From Edaphochlamys debaryana (Eukaryota > Chlorophyta > Chlorophyceae > Chlamydomonadales), in assembly GCA_016858145.1 (NCBI GenBank), contig JAEHOE010000114.1, positions 1 through 64,000 on the forward strand: a stretch of DNA of 64,000 nt. The letters run 5' to 3'. The translations under genes and the position numbers were made by a program. The notes under the pieces were generated by a model that worked only from the letters and a program-made list of their open reading frames with translations, had not been told where the DNA came from and did not search any database. Positions 41,501 through 50,564 of this stretch are shown here, one piece after another. The first letter of the stretch is position 1. Every line of letters begins with the position of its first letter.

Positions 41501-44500
41501 GGCTGTACGGACCGTCACACACACGGGGTGGGCTCTGCACGCACTCCCCAGTCACCCCCCGGCCCCCGCAAGGCTGTCCGGACCGTCACACACACGGGGT
41601 GGGCTTTGCACGCACTCCCCAGGCACCCCCCGGCCCCCGCAAGGCTGTCCGGACCGTCACACACACGGGGTGGGCTGTGCACGCACTCCCCAGTCACCCC
41701 CCGGCCCCCGCAAGGCTGTACGGACTGTCACACACACGGGGTGGGCTCTTGCACGCACTCCCCAGGCAGCCCCCGGCCCCCGCAAGGCTGTACGGACCGT
41801 CACACACACGGGGTGGGCTTTGCACGCACTCCCCAGGCCCCCCCAGCCCCCGCAAGGCTGTCCGGACCGTCACACACACGGGGTGGGCTGTGCACGCACT
41901 CCCCAGTCACCCCCGGCCCCCGCAAGGCTGTACGGACTGTCACCACACACGGGGTGGGCTTTGCACGCACTCCACAGGCAGCCCCCAGCCCCCGAAAGGC
42001 TGTACGGACCGTCACACACACGGGGTGGGCTCTGCACGCACTCCCCAGTCACCCCCCGGCCCCCGCAAGGCTGTACGGACTGTCACACACACGGGGTGGG
42101 CTGTGCACGCACTCCCCAGGCCCCCCCAGCCCCCGAAAGGCTGTCCGGACCGTCACACACACGGGGTGGGCTCTTGCACGCACTCCCCAGTCACCCCCCG
42201 GCCCCCGCAAGGCTGTCCGGACCGTCACCACACACGGGGTGGGCTCTGCACGCCACTCCCCAGTCACCCCCGGCCCCGAAGGCTGTCCGGACCGTCACAC
42301 ACACGGGGTGGGCTCTGCACGCACTCCCCAGGTCAGCCCCCCGCCCCGCAAGGCTGTCCGGACCGTCACACACACGGGGTGGCTTGCACGCACTCCCCAG
42401 TCACCCCCCGGCCCCCGCAAGGCTGTACGGACTGTCACACACACGGGGTGGGCTGTGCACGCACTCCCCAGGCCCCCCCAGCCCCCGAAAGGCTGTCCGG
42501 ACCGTCACACACACGGGGTGGGCTCTTGCACGCACTCCCCAGTCACCCCCGGCCCCCGCAAGGCTGTACGGACCGTCACACACACGGGGTGGGCTCTGCA
42601 CGCACTCCCCAGGCCCCCCCAGCCCCCGAAAGGCTGTCCGGACCGTCACACACACGGGGTGGGCTCTGCACGCACTCCCCAGTCACCCCCGGCCCCCGCA
42701 AGGCTGTACGGACTGTCACACACACGGGGTGGGCTTTGCACGCACTCCCCAGGCACCCCCCGGCCCCCGCAAGGCTGTCCGGACCGTCACACACACGGGG
42801 TGGGCTTTGCACGCACTCCCCAGGCAGCCCCCGGCCCCCGAAAGGCTGTCCGGACCGTCACACACACGGGGTGGGCTGTGCACGCACTCCCCAGTCCCCC
42901 CCCAGCCCCCGCAAGGCTGTCCGGACCGTCACACACACGGGGTGGGCTTTGCACGCACTCCCCAGGCAGCCCCCGGCCCCCGCAAGGCTGTACGGTCCGT
43001 CACACACACGGGGTGGGCTTTGAACGCACTCCCCAGGCCCCCCGGGCCCCCGCAAGGCCGTACGGACTGTCACACACACGGGGTGGGCTGTGCACGCACT
43101 CCCCAGGCCCCCCCAGCCCCCGAAAGGCTGTCCGGACCGTCACACACACGGGGTGGGCTCTGCACGCACTCCCCAGTCACCCCCCGGCCCCCGCAAGGCT
43201 GTCCGGACCGTCACACACACGGGGTGGGCTTTGCACGCACTCCCCAGGCCCCCCCAGCCCCCGAAAGGCTGTCCGGACCGTCACACACACGGGGTGGGCT
43301 GTGCACGCACTCCCCAGTCACCCCCCGGCCCCCGCAAGGCTGTACGGACCGTCACACACACGGGGTGGGCTCTGCATGCACTCCCCAGGCAGCCCCCGGC
43401 CCCCGCAAGGCTGTACGGACTGTCACACACACGGGGTGGGCTGTGCACGCACTCCTCAGGCCCCCCCCAGCCCCCGAAAGGCTGTCCGGACCGTCACACA
43501 CACGGGGTGGGCTTTGCACGCACTCCCCAGGCCCCCCCAGCCCCCGAAAGGCTGTCCGGACCGTCACACACACGGGGTGGGCTCTGCACGCACTCCCCAG
43601 TCACCCCCCGGCCCCCGCAAGGCTGTACGGGACGTCACACACACGGGGTGGGCTTCTGCACTGCACTCCCCAGTCAGCCCCCGGCCCCCGCAAGGCTGTA
43701 CGGACCGTCACACACACGGGGTGGGCTTTGCACGCACTCCCCAGGCCCCCCCAGCCCCCGAAAGGCTGTCCGGACCGTCACACACACGGGGTGGGCTCTG
43801 CACGCACTCCCCAGTCACCCCCCGGCCCCCGCAAGGCTGTACGGACTGTCACACACACGGGGTGGGCTTTGCACGCACTCCCCAGTCACCCCCCGGCCCC
43901 CGCAAGGCTGTCCGGACCGTCACACACACGGGGTGGGCTTTGCACGCACTCCCCAGGCCCCCCCAGCCCCCGAAAGGCTGTCCGGACCGTCACACACACG
44001 GGGTGGGCTGTGCACGCACTCCCCAGTCACCCCCCGGCCCCCGCAAGGCTGTACGGACCGTCACACACACGGGGTGGGCTCTGCATGCACTCCCCAGGCA
44101 GCCCCCGGCCCCCGCAAGGCTGTACGGACTGTCACACACACGGGGTGGGCTGTGCACGCACTCCTCAGGCCCCCCCAGCCCCCGCAAGGCTGTCCGGACT
44201 GTCACACACACGGGGTGGGCTTTGCACGCACTCCCCAGGCCCCCCCAGCCCCCGAAAGGCTGTCCGGACCGTCACACACACGGGGTGGGCTTTGCACGCA
44301 CTCCCCAGTCACCCCCCGGCCCCCGCAAGGCTGTACGGACCGTCACACACACGGGGTGGGCTTTGCACGCACTCCCCAGGCAGCCCCCGGCCCCCGAAAG
44401 GCTGTCCGGACCGTCACACACACGGGGTGGGCTCTGCATGCACTCCCCAGTCACCCCCCGGCCCCCGCAAGGCTGTACGGACTGTCACACACACGGGGTG

Positions 44501-47400
44501 GGCTCTGCACGCACTCCCCAGGCCCCCCCAGCCCCCGAAAGGCTGTCCGGACCGTCACACACACGGGGTGGGCTGTGCACGCACTCCCCAGGCCCCCCCA
44601 GCCCCCGAAAGGCTGTCCGGACCGTCACACACACGGGGTGGGCTTTGCACGCACTCCCCAGTCACCCCCCGGCCCCCGCAAGGCTGTACGGACTGTCACA
44701 CACACGGGGTGGGCTGTGCACGCACTCCCCAGGCCCCCCCAGCCCCCGAAAGGCTGTCCGGACCGTCACACACACGGGGTGGGCTTTGCACGCACTCCCC
44801 AGTCACCCCCCGGCCCCCGCAAGGCTGTACGGACTGTCACACACACGGGGTGGGCTGTGCACGCACTCCCCAGGCCCCCCCAGCCCCCGAAAGGCTGTCC
44901 GGACCGTCACACACACGGGGTGGGCTGTGCACGCACTCCCCAGTCACCCCCCGGCCCCCGCAAGGCTGTACGGACTGTCACACACACGGGGTGGGCTTTG
45001 CACGCACTCCCCAGGCAGCCCCCGGCCCCCGCAAGGCTGTACGGACCGTCACACACACGGGGTGGGCTTTGCACGCACTCCCCAGGCCCCCCCAGCCCCC
45101 GAAAGGCTGTACGGACCGTCACACACACGGGGTGGGCTCTGCATGCACTCCCCAGGCCCCCCCAGCCCCCGAAAGGCTGTCCGGACCGTCACACACACGG
45201 GGTGGGCTTTGCACGCACTCCCCAGGCAGCCCCCGGCCCCCGCAAGGCTGTACGGTCCGTCACACACACGGGGTGGGCTTTGCACGCACTCCCCAGGCCC
45301 CCCCGGCCCCCGCAAGGCCGTACGGACTGTCACACACACGGGGTGGGCTTTGCACGCACTCCCCAGGCCCCCCCAGCCCCCGAAAGGCTGTCCGGACCGT
45401 CACACACACGGGGTGGGCTCTGCACGCACTCCCCAGTCACCCCCCGGCCCCCGCAAGGCTGTACGGACCGTCACACACACGGGGTGGGCTCTGCATGCAC
45501 TCCCCAGTCAGCCCCCGGCCCCCGCAAGGCTGTACGGACCGTCACACACACGGGGTGGGCTTTGCACGCACTCCCCAGGCCCCCCCAGCCCCCGAAAGGC
45601 TGTCCGGACCGTCACACACACGGGGTGGGCTCTGCACGCACTCCCCAGTCACCCCCCGGCCCCCGCAAGGCTGTACGGACTGTCACACACACGGGGTGGG
45701 CTTTGAACGCACTCCCCAGGCCCCCCCAGCCCCCGAAAGGCTGTCCGGACCGTCACACACACGGGGTGGGCTCTGCATGCACTCCCCAGGCAGCCCCCGG
45801 CCCCCGCAAGGCTGTACGGACTGTCACACACACGGGGTGGGCTGTGCACGCACTCCTCAGGCCCCCCCAGCCCCCGAAAGGCTGTCCGGACCGTCACACA
45901 CACGGGGTGGGCTGTGCATGCACTCCCCAGTCACCCCCCGGCCCCCGCAAGGCTGTACGGTCCGTCACACACACGGGGTGGGCTTTGCACGCACTCCCCA
46001 GGCAGCCCCCGGCCCCCGCAAGGCTGTACGGTCCGTCACACACACGGGGTGGGCTTTGCACGCACTCCTCAGGCCCCCCCAGCCCCCGAAAGGCTGTACG
46101 GACCGTCACACACACGGGGTGGGCTCTGCATGCACTCCCCAGGCCCCCCCAGCCCCCGAAAGGCTGTCCGGACCGTCACACACACGGGGTGGGCTTTGCA
46201 CGCACTCCCCAGGCAGCCCCCGGCCCCCGCAAGGCTGTACGGTCCGTCACACACACGGGGTGGGCTTTGCACGCACTCCCCAGGCCCCCCCGGCCCCCGC
46301 AAGGCCGTACGGACTGTCACACACACGGGGTGGGCTTTGCACGCACTCCCCAGGCCCCCCCAGCCCCCGAAAGGCTGTCCGGACCGTCACACACACGGGG
46401 TGGGCTCTGCACGCACTCCCCAGTCACCCCCCGGCCCCCGCAAGGCTGTACGGACCGTCACACACACGGGGTGGGCTCTGCATGCACTCCCCAGTCAGCC
46501 CCCGGCCCCCGCAAGGCTGTACGGACCGTCACACACACGGGGTGGGCTTTGCACGCACTCCCCAGGCCCCCCCAGCCCCCGAAAGGCTGTCCGGACCGTC
46601 ACACACACGGGGTGGGCTCTGCACGCACTCCCCAGTCACCCCCCGGCCCCCGCAAGGCTGTACGGACTGTCACACACACGGGGTGGGCTTTGCACGCACT
46701 CCCCAGGCCCCCCCAGCCCCCGAAAGGCTGTCCGGACCGTCACACACACGGGGTGGGCTCTGCATGCACTCCCCAGGCAGCCCCCGGCCCCCGCAAGGCT
46801 GTACGGACTGTCACACACACGGGGTGGGCTGTGCACGCACTCCTCAGGCCCCCCCAGCCCCCGAAAGGCTGTCCGGACCGTCACACACACGGGGTGGGCT
46901 GTGCATGCACTCCCCAGTCACCCCCCGGCCCCCGCAAGGCTGTACGGACTGTCACACACACGGGGTGGGCTGTGCACGCACTCCTCAGGCCCCCCCAGCC
47001 CCCGAAAGGCTGTCCGGACCGTCACACACACGGGGTGGGCTCTGCACGCACTCCCCAGTCACCCCCCGGCCCCCGCAAGGCTGTACGGACTGTCACACAC
47101 ACGGGGTGGGCTGTGCACGCACTCCCCAGGCCCCCCCAGCCCCCGAAAGGCTGTCCGGACCGTCACACACACGGGGTGGGCTCTGCACGCACTCCCCAGT
47201 CACCCCCCGGCCCCCGCAAGGCTGTACGGACTGTCACACACACGGGGTGGGCTTTGCACGCACTCCCCAGGCAGCCCCCGGCCCCCGCAAGGCTGTCCGG
47301 ACCGTCACACACACGGGGTGGGCTTTGCACGCACTCCCCAGGCCCCCCCAGCCCCCGCAAGGCTGTCCGGACCGTCACACACACGGGGTGGGCTCTGCAT
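29600..47400 (+). repeat. Clean dimeric (141-142 bp) higher-order part of the array
   Basis: Type A and type B monomers alternate here over long runs, so the real repeating unit is a 141-142 bp dimer. Equivalent positions recur at exact 142-bp steps, for example around 30557, 30699 and 30841. Monomers carrying CAGGCAGCCCCCGG or CAGGCACCCCCCGG interrupt the alternation. Additional marker variants (CTGTGCACG, CTGCATGCAC, TTTGAACGC, ACTCCTCAGG, AAGGCCGTACGG, TACGGTCCG) are concentrated in this part and become more frequent toward the right edge. Single-base indels are rare here, in contrast to the preceding block. Confidence 0.8.
45050..46950 (+). repeat. Tandem duplication of a 14-monomer block (987 bp)
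   Basis: The order of variant monomers from about 45050 to 45960 is repeated from about 46037 to 46950 at a constant offset of 987 bp, for example the marker TACGGTCCGT at 45251 and again at 46238. The copies differ at only a few positions, such as TTTGAACGC at about 45703 versus TTTGCACGC in the second copy, and CCCCAGG versus CCTCAGG near 45081/46068. 987 bp equals fourteen 70.5-bp monomers. This is what unequal exchange within the array would leave. Related versions of the same marker context occur at 38680 and 42991. Confidence 0.8.
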
Positions 47401-47541
47401 GCACTCCCCAGTCACCCCCCGGCCCCCGCAAGGTTGTACGGACCGTCACACACACGGGGTGGGATGTGTACGCACTCCCCAGGCACCCCGCGGGGGCTCC
47501 GCAGGGGCCAGTGAACCTGACCAAGTCTTTCTGGGCAACGC

Positions 47542-47575
47542 CTCACGTGGTTCTTGCACGACTCTCCCCAGTCAG
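47542..47575 (+). repeat. Decayed satellite monomer outside the array edge
   Basis: About 50 bp beyond the last recognisable unit, the sequence TTCTTGCACGACTCTCCCCA followed by GTCAGG aligns with the core TTTGCACGCACTCCCCAGTCA of the satellite, with small insertions, and is preceded by TCACGTGG where a unit would have its CACACACGGGGTGGG stretch. It looks like an older monomer stranded at the array border. The last intact array unit ends around 47489. Confidence 0.5.
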
Positions 47576-47847
47576 GCTTCTCCATGGGTGGGCGTGGCGC
47601 GGGGTGGGCTGAGGTCCGGAACGCAGGGAGAGGGGGAGCGCAGCAAGGGGGAGGGATGCCGCACATCCCAGCGGCGGAAACGGAAGCGGAGCGGACACCC
47701 TGCGGCCCGCTGTTCTACACAAGCTACACAATATTCTCTTGCCACTCGGTTGGAAGCATTGCGGTGCTGCGGCAGGCCGGCAGCAGTGAGCAGAGCGGAA
47801 CGCAATCGGCGCATCGCGGTGTCGTTTACTCAGCACTGCAGCACTCG

Positions 47848-47889
47848 TTACAACATAGACAACCACGCAGACACTTATTATGCCTTACA
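47848..47889 (-). terminator. Two possible TGTAA polyadenylation signals, minus strand
   Basis: TTACA at 47848-47852 and 47885-47889 on the + strand reads TGTAA on the - strand, which is the common polyadenylation signal in Chlamydomonas-type algae. They lie 33 bases apart in an AT-richer patch. No convincing - strand coding region ends near them, so their function is uncertain. A + strand TGTAA also occurs at 48849-48853. Confidence 0.2.
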
Positions 47890-48564
47890 CATATTCACGC
47901 TTGCACTGCCCGCGAGCGACAATTGCCCTGCTGAGTGGCGAGTTTGCCGTTGACCGACTTAACGACGCGAGTTCTGCACATACTATGAACACACGGAAGA
48001 CAGAAAATATGAAACTAGCTTGGGCTGCGGTTCGGTCTCGGGCAACGCAGGGCTGCTGCAGCGAGCTGCAGCAGCAGATGTCCCAAGGACCCCCAGCTTG
48101 CGGTAGACATCGTCAGCTGCTATTCAACGTGGCACTGCTTCCTGGGACCTCAAGTTTGGCGTCCTGGTCATGGCGACCAACACGTTCTACAAGTGTTGAC
48201 TCGCGATGCCATGGTGTTGACCGGCGGGTGAGCACGCTCGCGCGGTCATACCGCGCATAGGCTTCACCTAGTGAATGGCAGCAGGTGCAAGGGCGCGGCT
48301 TGAGAAAAGCGGTGACTGGCCGACCGTGTCCAACCGTGTCCATGCCCCCTGTCCCCGCCCGCTCACGTCGCAGGGACCAGGCGCCGTGTGGGCCACTGGC
48401 TTGGACCGCGAGCATGTGAGCGGAAGTCGTGGGATGAGCTGCGTGGTCTGTCAGGCGTGCTGGAAGGCGGAAGGGTGCAGACATGCGGTGCACGATCACC
48501 AACCTTGCGAATGCGCCCTGTTGCTTCCCGTGCACGCAGGTGGCTGGAGGAGGTTCAGGAGCAG

Positions 48565-48654
48565 ACGAGCGGCCTGGACTGGAGAGCGGCCTGGACTTGC
48601 AGAGCGGCCTGGGCTTGGAGTGTGGCCCGGACTTGGAGAGCGGCTCTGACTTGG
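48565..48654 (+). repeat. 18-bp minisatellite, about five copies
   Basis: Five consecutive copies of an 18-bp unit, close to AGAGCGGCCTGGACTTGG, with a few substitutions per copy; the fourth reads AGTGTGGCCCGGACTTGG. It is unrelated to the 70-bp satellite. It lies in apparently non-coding flank. Read on the - strand it would encode a six-residue repeat rich in Ser, Pro and Lys/Arg, but the surrounding frame does not look like a gene. Confidence 0.85.
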
Positions 48655-48825
48655 TTGAAACGTGGTTGGGAAGACAACCATAGTGTTGAGCACAAGAACA
48701 GCGCGGGCGGTTTCCGGACGCAGAGAAGGGGTGTCGTAAGGGCGAGGCTGTCGGGGCTGCGCGGGCGGGGCTGACGGCTGCCGGGGCCGCGCGCGCTGTT
48801 TGGTGGGACACGCGCTTTAGGGAGG

Positions 48826-49005
48826 GGGTTACCCGTTCCCGGCCGTAATGTAAGGCACCTGGACTACCCCCCCCGCACCTACTTGACCCCCTGATCGACG
48901 CCCTGGGGTTATGGGGTCGGATGGGTTACCCAGACTGGGTAATCTGGGGGGCACCTGCACCCAACCCGGTCCGTCGGGTAACCCTGCCTGACCCGGGGGT
49001 AACCC
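48826..49005. other. Cluster of four GGGTTACCC / GGGTAACCC near-palindromes
   Basis: GGGTTACCC occurs at 48826-48834 and 48923-48931, and its reverse complement GGGTAACCC at 48976-48984 and 48997-49005. The second copy is followed directly by a CCCAGACTGGG inverted repeat. Four copies of a 9-bp motif in 180 bases, two in each orientation, is unlikely by chance. The arrangement could be protein-binding sites or the remains of a small mobile element. I do not recognise the motif. Confidence 0.6.
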
Positions 49006-49442
49006 GGGGTAGAGGTGACGTAGGGCGAGAGAGTGCCGTTCGCGTGCACGATACGCTGCAAGCTGAGTCCTGCCGCCTCATGGCAAAATACTCGCTCTGT
49101 TGCCTTAAGCCTTTAGCGTTCGCAAAGCTCACACGGGTGCGAACGAAGGCCTGAGGCCCAGCTCCCGCATGAGCGCTTCGCCACTAGATGCGGCAGAACC
49201 TGCTGTGTTGCTTTGTTAACGTCTCTCGGGCAGCGGATGCGCGGCGTGAGGGCAGCAGCAGCAGGACGGCCTCGGCGGGCCGACCCGCTCCCCGGGACGC
49301 GCTCAAACCGCGGTGAGTAGCGCACGCGATATAAGGGGCGTAAAGATGTGCGGTGGCCTCCAACGCTGCAGGTAGTACCACTTTTCGGCCCGCCCTTCCC
49401 GGACGAAAAGGTTGACACAGCGCTTCTCTCGCAGGCCACAAG

Positions 49443-49499
49443 ATGGAGGGGTTGATGAGGCTAGCTGGCTCGGCAGCGCGGGTGGCGCCGAAAGCGGCG
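49443..49499 (+). other. Possible orphan first exon (presequence-like)
   Basis: An ATG at 49443 opens a 19-codon frame, MEGLMRLAGSAARVAPKAA, ending exactly before a consensus donor GTGAGC at 49500. A pyrimidine-rich CTTCTCTCGCAG acceptor sits just upstream at 49423-49434. The peptide is rich in Ala, with Arg/Lys and one early acid, the composition of a mitochondrial presequence. I could not join it in frame to the kinase-like gene downstream with any acceptor I could see: the phase-0 acceptors tested fall out of that gene's frame. It may be the first exon of an unrecognised transcript, a duplicated gene fragment, or chance. Confidence 0.25.
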
Positions 49500-49583
49500 G
49501 TGAGCAATGATGCACGGGTCCTTCCGGCGGGAATTGGCGTAAGGACGTACGCGCACCCGAGCATAGGCTGCGCTGCGAAATTC

Positions 49584-49592
49584 CATATAAGG
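49584..49592 (+). promoter_or_regulatory. TATA-like element upstream of the kinase-like gene
   Basis: CATATAAGG lies about 330 bases upstream of where the long kinase-gene frame opens (49920). A similar GATATAAG is at 49328-49335. Both are in a GC-rich setting where such AT motifs stand out. Which, if either, drives transcription cannot be told from the sequence. Confidence 0.2.
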
Positions 49593-49889
49593 ACTTGCAT
49601 CCTCGGGACTGGGGCCACGGAGAGGGTAGCGCAGGCCGCCAACTACTCAGCCACGCACCCAGTCGCTCGTGAACGCAGCCCGAGCCCTCAACAGCACGCG
49701 CCGGTTTCCCGTTCCCCACTAGCGGCGGCCATGGGCAGTCCGAAGGGCGTCCCCCCAGGGGAAACCTCACAAGCGCGTTGCGTGTGACTGTGCTGGTGCG
49801 GCCAAGGAAGTGGCCGGTGGCGGGGCGTTGATTCTGCCCCGCCCCCTTAACCCCGAAGTGGGGCACGCACGGGTTCGCCCGTTGCGTAG

Positions 49890-49915
49890 CTATTATTATT
49901 ATTATTATTATTATT
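49890..49915 (+). repeat. TTA trinucleotide microsatellite
   Basis: A perfect run of about eight TTA/TAT trinucleotides sits directly upstream of the kinase-like gene in otherwise very GC-rich DNA. An in-frame TAG precedes it and TGA follows at 49917-49919. This closes the long open frame of the kinase-like gene at its 5' side, so any additional N-terminal coding sequence must come from an upstream exon. Confidence 0.9.
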
Positions 49916-49919
49916 GTGA

Positions 49920-50564
49920 CTGTGCTGGCCGCGGGGGCGGCGGGAGTCGGCGGGGCCGCCGCTCGGGTCGGCAGCTCGGCACCCCACAGTACTCGTCCCT
50001 ATCTCCCATCCCACCCCAACCTCCCCAACCTCCCCCGCCCGATCAGGCCCAGCACACCCCAATGCTTCTGAGGGGACAGCATCCACACGGAACGCGGAGG
50101 CCGGCGTGAGTGGGACCACAGTCCTGGCGCCAACGGGCCTGCCGCCGTCGTCGTCGGCTAGGCACGCCGCCAGCCCGGGCGCACACCCGCAGGGGGTTGC
50201 TGCCGACGCGGCCGCCCTTCGGACGCTGAATACCAGCACAGTTTGCAGCTTGGGCGGGCCCGGCGGCGCCGGGCGTGACGGCCCTACGGCGGCGGCTCCG
50301 CTGGCAGCGGAACCCACGCCCGTCGCAGCAGCCTCGCCCTCCACAAGGTCCGCCGCCGTGGACGCCGCCGCCGGCAGAGTCCCGTCGACCGACGCGCATG
50401 CGGTACCGGCCGCGCCACCGGTGCCGCCGGCTACACAATCCGCGTCTCTGCTCAACTCTGGCGCCGCCGCCGCCGACGGGGCACCGGGCGCCGCCGCCGA
50501 CGGTGACGTCACCGGCGCCGGGGCCGCAGCACCAGGGACAGTAGGCGGTGGGCGCGGCTGGGTC
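49920..50564 (+). other. Open frame upstream of the first in-frame ATG of the kinase-like gene
   Basis: The frame of the kinase-like gene remains open from 49920, after a TGA at 49917-49919, up to the first in-frame ATG at 50565. Codons here end mostly in G or C and encode an Ala/Pro/Ser/Gly-rich sequence similar in style to the rest of the N-terminal region. It contains no in-frame ATG. It may be coding if an unseen upstream exon supplies the start, or 5' leader. A GTGAGT donor-like site at 50106, after an out-of-frame ATG at 50062, is another possible gene structure. Confidence 0.4.

Larger units (their letters stand above)
1..47489 (+). repeat. Giant 70-71 bp satellite array (about 670 head-to-tail units)
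   Basis: The whole stretch is one uninterrupted tandem array, already running at base 1, so it extends beyond the left edge. Each unit contains in order: GTCACACACACGGGGTGGGC, a TTTGCACGCACTCCCCAG core, a C-rich stretch interrupted by AG or GG, then GAAAGG or GCAAGG, and CTGTCCGGACC or CTGTACGGACT. Type A (CAGGC...AGCCCCCGAAAGG...TCCGG) is 70 bp and type B (CAGTCA...GGCCCCCGCAAGG...TACGG) is 71 bp by hand count. A type A unit has about 31 C and 19 G, so it is about 71% GC with strong C/G strand skew and four CpGs. The consensus has no TAA, TAG or TGA on the + strand, so all three forward frames stay open for many kilobases. It lacks codon-periodic conservation, and the unit length is not a multiple of three. 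I read it as satellite DNA, not a gene. The family is not one I recognise. Confidence 0.97.
47576..49442. other. Array flank, no convincing gene
   Basis: This stretch has a lower GC content than the genes to the right and no open frame with gene-like composition or recognisable domains on either strand. Open frames here begin mostly at non-ATG codons and lack the strong G/C third-position bias of the genes downstream. It holds an 18-bp minisatellite, a cluster of palindromic GGGTTACCC-type sites and scattered TGTAA-type signals on both strands. It may contain untranslated leader or trailer sequence of a neighbouring transcript, but I cannot place one. Confidence 0.5.

Noticed and set aside
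71..47384. Many minus-strand frames of 60-220 codons in the array (MCVTVRTA... type)
   Set aside because: They are regularly spaced readings of one to a few monomers, ending at a stop recurring in the repeat; not genes.
1..47489. CRISPR-like array
   Set aside because: There are no unique spacers between repeats, the monomers are directly contiguous, and the surrounding genes are eukaryotic.
14..47612. Open reading frames of thousands of codons across the array in all forward frames
   Set aside because: They arise because the repeat unit has no stop on this strand. All three frames are equally open, starts are GTG-type codons, indels between units do not preserve any frame, and there is no intron or domain. 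They are shadows of the satellite.
48113..48811. 232-codon minus-strand frame containing a Ser/Pro/Lys repeat
   Set aside because: It opens at GTG, its only notable feature is the translated 18-bp minisatellite, and the composition is not gene-like.
49890..49915. TTA run as tyrosine or leucine coding repeat
   Set aside because: In the frame of the gene it is bounded by TAG and TGA; other frames lead to no plausible protein.
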